NCBI RefSeq assembly: GCF_002760665.1
Contig: NZ_PDOB01000010.1
Location: forward strand, 1-64,000
Length of the DNA: 64,000 nucleotides
Origin: Massilia psychrophila
Lineage (GTDB): Bacteria; Pseudomonadota; Gammaproteobacteria; Burkholderiales; Burkholderiaceae_D
Direction: 5' to 3'
Shown here: positions 56,888 through 64,000 of the stretch, piece after piece
Layout: every line of letters begins with the position of its first letter
Numbering within the stretch: position 1 is the stretch's first letter
Notes under the pieces: model-generated
The model's input: the letters and a program-made list of their open reading frames with translations, nothing else
What the model was told of the DNA's origin: nothing
Databases searched by the model: none
Translations under genes and position numbers: made by a program

Positions 56888-57880
56888 TCAGCAAGTTTCG
56901 GTAAGTGGCAAGCTGATCCGATTGCGGCCCATGTGCTTGGCCCGGTACAGCGCCGCATCGGCTATCGCCAGCAGCTCGCCGGGACTGCTGTCGGGCGCAG
57001 CGAGGGCGGTGGCGGCGCCAATGCTGACGGTCACATAAGTTGAAGCGCCGTTGCGGTTCGGTACCTGCAGCCGCTCGACCCTGGAGCGGATCCGTTCGGC
57101 CACGATGGCGGCGCCTTTGAGCGACTGGTTCGGCAGAATCACCGCGAACTCCTCGCCGCCGTAGCGGGCCACCAGGTCGTTGGCGCGCATCTCGCCCGAT
57201 ACCGCGCCGGCGATGCGTTTGAGGCATTCGTCGCCGCCGAGGTGGCCGTTGGCGTCGTTGTAGCTCTTGAAGTTGTCGACGTCCACCATCAGCAGGGACA
57301 ACGGCTGCGACTGGCGCATGGCGCGCGCCCATTCTGCCAGCAGCGTGTCGTCGAAGCAGCGCCGGTTTGCAAGCCCGGTCAGGCCGTCGCGGGTGGCCAG
57401 TTGTTCGAGCTTGATCTGCGCCATTTTTTCGTCCGTCAGGTCGCGCAGCGTCTGCACCACGGCAACCAGCGAACCGTCGTCGCCCAGGATCGGACTGGCG
57501 TCGGCGGCCAGGTAGCGGCGCCCGACCCGCGGCATGTCGCACCAGCTCTCGGCAGTCAGGTGGCTGGCGGGCCGGCCAGGATTGACCTGGCGCGGATACA
57601 GCTGGTGGATTTCATCGGTGCGGTTCTGGATCACCAGGTCGGCCAGGCTCGGCCGCGGCTCGTCGTGAAATCCGCGCCACTGATCCGACGTTCCCAGCAC
57701 TTCGCAACCTGGCACCCCGGTCAGGTGCTCGCAGGCGCGGTTCCAGATCATCACTTTACAGCTGGTGTCGAGTACAAAGGCCGGAATTGCCAGCATCTGC
57801 ATCAGCTTGTTGGCGAACGCCCGCTCATGGTCGGGAGCGGGGTACTGCATCGCGCGCGGTCGTGATGTTATGGTTTGCAT
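56888..57880 (-). CDS. PAS-GGDEF diguanylate cyclase
   Basis: 330 aa. PAS domain (about 25-148, PAFVLDTSCKVMIWNRACEHLTG) followed by a complete GGDEF domain: RDGLTGLANRRCFDDTL, MVDVDNFKSYNDANGHLGGD, ARYGGEEFAVIL with GGEEF at 241-245, and SIGAAT. An inhibitory-site RxxD (Arg232-Asp235) precedes the signature by five residues, so product inhibition by c-di-GMP is expected. Cytoplasmic. Opposes in function the EAL protein at 24.9-26.9 kb. Confidence 0.92.
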   Translation of the reverse strand: MQTITSRPRAMQYPAPDHERAFANKLMQMLAIPAFVLDTSCKVMIWNRACEHLTGVPGCEVLGTSDQWRGFHDEPRPSLADLVIQNRTDEIHQLYPRQVNPGRPASHLTAESWCDMPRVGRRYLAADASPILGDDGSLVAVVQTLRDLTDEKMAQIKLEQLATRDGLTGLANRRCFDDTLLAEWARAMRQSQPLSLLMVDVDNFKSYNDANGHLGGDECLKRIAGAVSGEMRANDLVARYGGEEFAVILPNQSLKGAAIVAERIRSRVERLQVPNRNGASTYVTVSIGAATALAAPDSSPGELLAIADAALYRAKHMGRNRISLPLTETC

Positions 57881-57992
57881 GTTCGGTCCTGTAAAACTAT
57901 CCGTTGAGCAAATGATTGACTGCCGACAAGTTATTTTGCTACGGCGTGGCCTTCGATTTTTGATATTTCACAAGAACCCACGACATTTCCTC

Positions 57993-58949
57993 TTAATGTA
58001 CGGAAACCTGTCGCGCCGCTGGAATCGATAGCGATAACACGGTTCCGGCGCCCGGCTCGCTGTCGATGACGAATTGCCCGCCGGCCGCCGCCACGCGGTC
58101 GGCAATACCGGCCAGGCCGCATCCTCGCGCCTGCGGCAAGCCGGCCATGCCGATGCCGTTGTCGCGTACCTGCAAGGTCAGCTGGTCGCCGTTGCGGGTC
58201 AATGCGACCTTGACCTCGCTAGCCTCTGCATGGCGCACGACGTTCGCCAGCGATTCCTGCAGGACGCGAAACAGCATCGTATCGACGGCGCCATCGCGGT
58301 TGCCGTCGAAGGCGCCGGGGCTGGCGTCGAGTTCGTGCCGGATGCCGTTGAGGCGGGAAAATTCGGCCAGCTGGGTTTCGATCGCCGCCTGCAAACCTTG
58401 TTCAAGCGCAAACGGACGCAGGTTGTTGATGATCGCGCGCAGCGAGGCGATCGACAGGTCGGCGCTGCGCAACAGGCGGCCGACATGCTGGTGCAGCTGC
58501 GGATGGGCGCCGCGGGTGCTGACCTGGATCAGCGCGAGTTCGATCTTAAACGCCAGCAAGTGCTGGCCGAGGTCGTCATGGATATCGCGCGCAATGCGGT
58601 TGCGCTCGTTCTCGCGGACATGGTCTTGTTGCTGGATCAGGCGGCACAGGCTGGTGTGGGTGTCAAGCTGGGCGTGCTCGGCGAGCCGGCGCGCGTGGCG
58701 TTCGATGCCGAGTTGCGAGTCGCAATACGCCAGCCGGTCGTTGATGCGCAGGTGGCGGGTGAGCCAGGCGTGGAAGCCCCAGCCCAGCAGCAGCAGCCAC
58801 GGCACCGCGATCAGCGCGACCGGTTGAACGATGGCCGGATGGCCGAATCCGGCTTCGCCCGATGCGGTTACTGCGGCCAAGGCGGCCAGCGCGGCCAGCG
58901 CGGCGAACCTGAGTGCGGTTGTTGCAAGTCGACGCGGTGCGGTATTCAT
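57993..58949 (-). CDS. Orphan NarX-type sensor histidine kinase
   Basis: 318 aa. Two N-terminal membrane helices with almost no periplasmic loop (about 12-30, 40-60), a coiled coil, HisKA_3 with His124 (ARDIHDDLGQHL), and HATPase_c (NVVRHAEASEV, VRDNGIGM, GLAGIADRVAAAGGQF). All catalytic motifs are intact. No response regulator gene is adjacent on either side; it is divergent from queE. It may sense membrane state or an intracellular signal. Confidence 0.88.
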   Translation of the reverse strand: MNTAPRRLATTALRFAALAALAALAAVTASGEAGFGHPAIVQPVALIAVPWLLLLGWGFHAWLTRHLRINDRLAYCDSQLGIERHARRLAEHAQLDTHTSLCRLIQQQDHVRENERNRIARDIHDDLGQHLLAFKIELALIQVSTRGAHPQLHQHVGRLLRSADLSIASLRAIINNLRPFALEQGLQAAIETQLAEFSRLNGIRHELDASPGAFDGNRDGAVDTMLFRVLQESLANVVRHAEASEVKVALTRNGDQLTLQVRDNGIGMAGLPQARGCGLAGIADRVAAAGGQFVIDSEPGAGTVLSLSIPAARQVSVH

Positions 58950-59114
58950 GGCATCCTTTTCTTACAAAATCTAAGTCGCGTGGTCTGAAGTTACATGGCG
59001 ATACGGGTGGCGGTCTTGTTTCACATCAACAGAATTTCGACAGGGCATCAGTCCGGGGCGGCGACCGATGCCCTCGGCCGCGCTATAATGGCCGGTTGAC
59101 GATTGAGGTGTGCA

Positions 59115-59750
59115 GTGACTTACAGCATCAAAGAGATTTTTTATACCCTGCAGGGAGAAGGCGCCCACGCGGGGCGGCCCGCCGTTTTCTGTCGTTTTTC
59201 CGGCTGCAACTTGTGGACCGGCCGCGAGAGCGACCGGGCCAGCGCTGTCTGCACGTTTTGCGACACCGATTTCGTCGGCACCGATGGCGAAGAAGGGGGT
59301 AAATTCTCTCGGCCGGGTGACCTGGCCGACAAGATTAATTCCCTGTGGCCGGCGCGCTACCCGGCCAGCAAGTACGTCGTGTTTACCGGCGGCGAACCGC
59401 TGCTGCAGCTCGATGGCGCGCTGATCGATGCGATGCACGTGGCCGGCTTCGAGATCGCCATCGAAACCAACGGCACGCTGCCGGTGCCGGCCGGGGTCGA
59501 CTGGGTGTGCGTCAGCCCGAAAATCGGCGCGACCCTGGTGGTCGGCCGTGGCAACGAAATCAAGGTCGTCATCCCGCAAACCGGCCAGGACCTGGCCGCC
59601 TACGAACAGCTCGGGTTCGACCATTTTTTCGTGCAGCCGATGGACGGCCCGCTGGCCGAGTACAACACGCGCCTGGCGATCGACACCTGCAAGCGGCATC
59701 CACAGTGGAAGCTGAGCTTGCAAACCCATAAACTCCTACAGATACCTTGA
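59115..59750 (+). CDS. queE: 7-carboxy-7-deazaguanine synthase QueE
   Basis: 211 aa from GTG 59115, placed by GAGGTG upstream and by homology starting MTYSIKEIFYTLQGEG. Radical-SAM enzyme that contracts carboxy-tetrahydropterin to CDG in queuosine synthesis. The cluster-binding cysteines are C31-x14-C46-x2-C49 (SGCNLWTG...CTFCDTDF), a spacing found in this QueE subgroup instead of the usual CxxxCxxC. GGEPLLQ and ETNGTLPVP follow. First of queE-queD-tadA. Confidence 0.93.
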   Translation: MTYSIKEIFYTLQGEGAHAGRPAVFCRFSGCNLWTGRESDRASAVCTFCDTDFVGTDGEEGGKFSRPGDLADKINSLWPARYPASKYVVFTGGEPLLQLDGALIDAMHVAGFEIAIETNGTLPVPAGVDWVCVSPKIGATLVVGRGNEIKVVIPQTGQDLAAYEQLGFDHFFVQPMDGPLAEYNTRLAIDTCKRHPQWKLSLQTHKLLQIP

Positions 59751-59757
59751 TTACCTG

Positions 59758-60700
<943 letters not shown>

Positions 60701-60801
60701 GGACGCACGCAAAGGCGGGCGCGCGGGACGACGGCGGCGCTGCAAGATGCTATGCTGGTCACAGATTTTATCGGCGCTGTTCGCGGTGCCGGACTGCGCC
60801 C

Positions 60802-60837
60802 ATCGTGACTATCGTGACTATCGTGACTATCGTGACT
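60802..60837 (+). repeat. 9-bp tandem repeat in the leader of the hydrolase gene
   Basis: Four perfect ATCGTGACT units, ending 7 bp before the start codon at 60845. No Shine-Dalgarno sequence is visible between repeat and start, so the repeat itself forms the ribosome-loading region. Confidence 0.92.
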
Positions 60838-60844
60838 GTCCATC

Positions 60845-61771
60845 ATGCCTAGCCTCATTTCAAATGGTATCAGCATCGCCTACGAAACCGCCGGCGACCC
60901 GAAAGCCATGCCAGTCCTGCTGGTCATGGGCCTTGGCATGCAATTGACCGCGTGGCCGGCCGATTTCGTCGACGGCCTGGTAGACCTCGACTACTACGTG
61001 ATCCGCTTCGACAACCGCGACAGCGGGCTGTCGACCAAGTTCAAGCAGGCCGGCACGCCCAGTTTGCCGCTGGTGTTCCTGAAATCCCGGCTGCACCTGC
61101 CGGTGCGCAGCGCCTACCGCCTGGACGATATGGCGGACGATGCGCTGGGCGTACTGAACACGCTGGGCGTGGCCAAGGCCCATGTGGCCGGGCTGTCGAT
61201 GGGCGGCATGATCGCCCAGATCCTCACCGCCCGCCATCCCGAACGGATCCTCAGCCTGACCTCGCTGATGTCGAGCAGCGGGCGGCGCGGCTTGCCCGGA
61301 CCGACACGACAGGCGCGCGCGGCCCTGATGGCCCGTCCGCCGCACGGCGCCGATCCCGAGCGCATGCTCGGCCACTTGGCCAACATGTTGCGCGTGGTCG
61401 GCAGCCCGGCGTATCCGACACCGGAAAAGCAGCTGCGCGCCGCGGTGGCGGCTGCGCTGCTGAGAAATAGCTGCCCGGCGGGCATGGTGCGCCAGCTGGT
61501 GGCCATCATTGCGTCAAGCGACCGTTGCGCGCTGCTGCGCAGCATCGAACGACCGACCCTGGTGATCCACGGCGCCGCCGACCCTCTCGTCCCGGTAGCG
61601 GCCGGCATCGACACGGCACGGCTGGTGCCGGGCGCCCGGCTCGAAGTCATCGAAGGCATGGGGCACGACCTGCCCGGCCAGCTGATCGAGCGCCTGCTCG
61701 CCTTGATCGACACTCATACGCGCGGTAAGATGGCGCCGGACATCTTTCCACGTCTTTTCGAAAAACAATAA
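60845..61771 (+). CDS. Alpha/beta hydrolase
   Basis: 308 aa. Nucleophile elbow AGLSMGGMIAQ (Ser118), oxyanion turn MGLGMQ, acid in IHGAADPLVP, and His in EGMGHDLP complete a standard triad. It resembles hydrolases of the esterase/haloperoxidase group; substrate unknown. The start codon lacks a ribosome site and follows the ATCGTGACT repeat. The stop overlaps the LD-carboxypeptidase start by one base (TAATG). Confidence 0.88.
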   Translation: MPSLISNGISIAYETAGDPKAMPVLLVMGLGMQLTAWPADFVDGLVDLDYYVIRFDNRDSGLSTKFKQAGTPSLPLVFLKSRLHLPVRSAYRLDDMADDALGVLNTLGVAKAHVAGLSMGGMIAQILTARHPERILSLTSLMSSSGRRGLPGPTRQARAALMARPPHGADPERMLGHLANMLRVVGSPAYPTPEKQLRAAVAAALLRNSCPAGMVRQLVAIIASSDRCALLRSIERPTLVIHGAADPLVPVAAGIDTARLVPGARLEVIEGMGHDLPGQLIERLLALIDTHTRGKMAPDIFPRLFEKQ

Positions 61772-62697
61772 TGACAACACCATTAGGTATTGCGATTTTC
61801 GCGCCGGGAGGGCGCGCGCCCGACGATGCCGACCTCGCGCGCGGCATTCTACGGCTCGAGCAGCGCGGCTGCGTCGTTCATAATTACTACGACCCGGCGC
61901 TATCGTTCCAGCGCTTCGGCGGCACCGACGGCGGCCGGCTGGCCCAGCTCGGCGCGGCGGTAGCCAACCGCGAAGTGCAGGTCGTGATGGCGCTGCGCGG
62001 CCAGTACGGGCTGACCCGGCTACTGCCGAAGATCGATTATGAGGCCATCGCGGCGAGCGGCAAGATCTTCGTCGGCTTTAGCGACATGACCGCTTTCCAC
62101 ATGGCGCTGATGGCGAAAACCGGTGCGAAAAGTTATTGCGGGCCGATGTTCGCCGGCGACTTCGCCGTCGAACAGGCGGTCGACTTCACGCTCGACAATT
62201 TCTGGCAATGCCTGGCCGGACCCACCCACGTCATTACGCAATTGGCGGCGGGCAATCCCAGCGTCAATCTGTCCGGCACGATCTGGGGCGGCAACCTGGC
62301 GATGCTGGTGTCGCTGCTCGGCACCGAGTATTTTCCGCTGGTCGAGGACGGCATCCTGTTTATCGAGGACATCAACGAGCATCCCTACCGCATCGAACGG
62401 ATGCTGTTGCAATTGATGCAGGCCGGCGTGCTGGCCAGGCAAAAAGCACTGGTGATCGGCGATATTTCGGGCTACCGCCTGACCCCGTCCGACCACGGCT
62501 ACGATATCGACGTCATGCTGGCCTACCTGCGCAGCACGCTGCCGTTGCCGGTGCTGACCGGCTTGCAGTTCGGCCATATCGCGAGCCGCGTGACGATTCC
62601 CTTCGGCGCCCAGGCCAACCTGGTGTCGGATGGCGAGCGGTTTCAGTTGACCATGAGCGACTATCCAACCATTGGCGCCATCCAGGGCGATGCCTGA
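61771..62697 (+). CDS. ldcA: LD-carboxypeptidase (peptidase S66)
   Basis: 308 aa. Cytoplasmic enzyme that removes the terminal D-Ala from recycled murein tetrapeptide. S66 motifs: nucleophile Ser104 in VGFSDMTAFH, GTIWGGNLAMLVSLLGT, the Glu-containing FIEDINEHPYRIERML, and the late GLQFGH with the catalytic His. It begins in the stop of the hydrolase and its last codons overlap the oxidoreductase start, so these genes form one operon. Confidence 0.92.
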   Translation: MTTPLGIAIFAPGGRAPDDADLARGILRLEQRGCVVHNYYDPALSFQRFGGTDGGRLAQLGAAVANREVQVVMALRGQYGLTRLLPKIDYEAIAASGKIFVGFSDMTAFHMALMAKTGAKSYCGPMFAGDFAVEQAVDFTLDNFWQCLAGPTHVITQLAAGNPSVNLSGTIWGGNLAMLVSLLGTEYFPLVEDGILFIEDINEHPYRIERMLLQLMQAGVLARQKALVIGDISGYRLTPSDHGYDIDVMLAYLRSTLPLPVLTGLQFGHIASRVTIPFGAQANLVSDGERFQLTMSDYPTIGAIQGDA

Positions 62698-63972
62698 ACC
62701 GCTGCCCGGCGAACATTATTACCGGGCCACTTCGGTAGCCGACACCTATCCGCCATTGAGCGGCGCCACCGAATGCGCGGTCTGCATCATCGGCGCCGGC
62801 TTTGCCGGGCTCGGCACCGCAATGTCGCTGATGGAGCGCGGCCGGTGCGACGGCGACGTCATCGTGCTCGAAGCCGAGGCCGTCGGCTTTGGCGCCTCGG
62901 GGCGCAACGGCGGCTTCGTCTTCGGCGGCTTTTCGCTCGGCGAGCGCAGCCTGGTCGACGCGGTCGGTCTGGATAGCGCGCGCAAGCTGTACCGCCTCAC
63001 GCTCGACGCCGTGGACCTGATTCGGCGCCGGGTCGAACGCTACGGCATCGAATGCGAAGCGCGCGAGGAGGGCGTCTACCGGCCAACTGGTTCGGCGACG
63101 AGCGCATCCTCGATCGCCAGCAGCGCTTCATGGCGGACAGTTTAGGCGTCCAATGGCACAGGATCGGCCGCGCGGAACTGGCCGGCCGTCTGCTGACGAA
63201 ACGCTACTCCGGCGCCCTGTTCGAGCCGGGCGCCTTCCATTTTCATCCACTTAAGTACGCGCGGGGCCTGGCGCGCGCGCTCACCGACGGCGGCATCAAG
63301 GTGCACGAGCAGAGCCGGGCGATCCGGATCGCGCCTGAGGGCAAGGGTTGGCGGGTGACGACGGCGCAGGGCGAAGTGCGCGCGCGCGACGTCGTCGTGT
63401 GCTGCGGCGGCTATCTCGAGCGGCTGATGCCCCGGCTGGCCGGCGCCATGCTGCCGATTGCCACTTATGTGATGGCGACCGCGCCGCTCGGCGCGCGGAT
63501 GGACAGCGCGATGCGCGCCGGCGCGGCCGTCTACGACACCCGTTTCGCCTTCGATTACTACCGGCCGCTGGCGGACACCCGGCTGCTGTGGGGCGGGCGC
63601 ATCGCCGTGCGCGAACGCGGCGCCGGCGACGTCGCGCGGCTGCTGTATCGCGACATGCTGCGGGTTTATCCGCAACTGGCCGGCGTGAAAGTCGACTATG
63701 CCTGGAGCGGCAAGATGAGTTACGGACGCCACAAGATGCCGCAACTCGGGCGCTTGCCGGATGGTCAATGGTATGCAATGGGCTTCGGCGGCCACGGCAT
63801 CGGCCCCACCACGCTCGGCGGCGAAGTGCTGGCGCAAGCCCTGTGCGGCAACGACACCGCTCTTGCCCGCTTCGCGCCCTGGCAACTGCCGTCGACGGGC
63901 GGCCCGGCCGGCTTGTTCGCCGCCCAGCTGACGTACTGGTATTACGCCCTGCGCGACCGCCTGCGCGAGTAA
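62690..63972 (+). pseudogene. FAD-dependent oxidoreductase (DAO/PuuB-like), frameshifted
   Basis: Start ATG 62690 overlaps the ldcA stop by 8 bp. The first part reads FAD motif CIIGAGFAGLGTAMSLMERG, then GFGASGRNGGFVFGGFSLGE, to EEGVY at 63079. The matching continuation (ANWFGDERILDRQQRFMADS, FEPGAFHFHPLKYARGLARAL, GFGGHGIGPTTLGGEVLAQAL) is in another frame. One missing base near 63081 (a GG where GGG would restore VYRANWF) explains it. With that base the protein is ~428 aa, full length for OrdL/PuuB-like amine oxidoreductases. Either a recent pseudogene or a sequencing error. Confidence 0.82.
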
Positions 63973-64000
63973 GCCAGAAGGAGCGTGGTTGCTTCGTTTG

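Noticed and set aside
60802-60837. Possible CRISPR array
   Set aside because: Units are 9 bp and contiguous, without spacers; the other repeats in the window are equally short.

Overview
The window looks like chromosome from a high-GC betaproteobacterium of the Oxalobacteraceae (Massilia/Duganella/Janthinobacterium type). The reasons are GC-rich codon use with many long antisense open frames, a betaproteobacterial-type PqqA and EF-G, a Pseudomonas-like bkd operon, several signal-transduction proteins and an exopolysaccharide locus. The genus is an inference. I see no rRNA, tRNA, CRISPR array, phage or complete insertion sequence.

Layout. (1) 0-8.1 kb: edge of a polysaccharide locus. Two tandem secreted beta-helix paralogues (the first only as a C-terminal end) are separated by a clear terminator. 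Facing them is a minus-strand run of GDP-fucose synthase, two FemAB-like acyltransferase paralogues of low GC, a GT4 glycosyltransferase and a WecG-type glycosyltransferase. A relic that looks like the two ends of gmd lies upstream of fcl. (2) 8.6-12.6 kb: a small unknown protein, a stand-alone EF-G gene and an alpha/beta-hydrolase-like lipoprotein. (3) 12.6-21.2 kb, minus strand: the branched-chain keto-acid dehydrogenase operon bkdA1-bkdA2-bkdB-lpdV, followed on the same strand by pqqABCDE. A NarL-type two-component system (21.4-24.6 kb) is divergent from it, followed by an EAL protein. (4) 26.9-33.8 kb: heavy-metal efflux module czcI-czcC-czcB-czcA, preceded by the broken-off 3' end of a metal P-type ATPase. 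Its GC is visibly lower than its flanks. (5) 33.9-39.1 kb: a PfpI-like protein that lost its nucleophile, a methanethiol-oxidase/SCO pair behind an FNR-like box, and small membrane, OB-fold and thioredoxin proteins. (6) 39.2-45.2 kb, minus strand: a purine permease, then (in transcription order) DUF4331 protein, tiny lipoprotein, TPR protein, HupE/UreJ-like protein with an EF-hand, and a DoxX protein. (7) 45.4-54.6 kb: aldolase-like protein, conserved unknowns, a heme-oxygenase-like diiron protein overlapping a methyltransferase, an eroded response regulator coupled to a NUDIX hydrolase, a chemoreceptor and an acyl-CoA-dehydrogenase-like flavoprotein. (8) 54.8-64 kb: secreted nuclease, stress-type protein, diguanylate cyclase, orphan histidine kinase, queE-queD-tadA, hydrolase, LD-carboxypeptidase and a frameshifted FAD oxidoreductase.

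Best candidates for undescribed biology are the DUF4331/lipoprotein/TPR/HupE-EF-hand/DoxX locus (40.5-45.2 kb) and the overlapping diiron-oxidase/methyltransferase pair (47.9-50.4 kb). A recurring theme is gene decay: a gmd relic, a P-type ATPase relic, a response regulator without its phosphorylation site, a PfpI protein without its cysteine, and a frameshifted oxidoreductase. Several short tandem repeats (6-10 bp units) also occur, one immediately upstream of a start codon.
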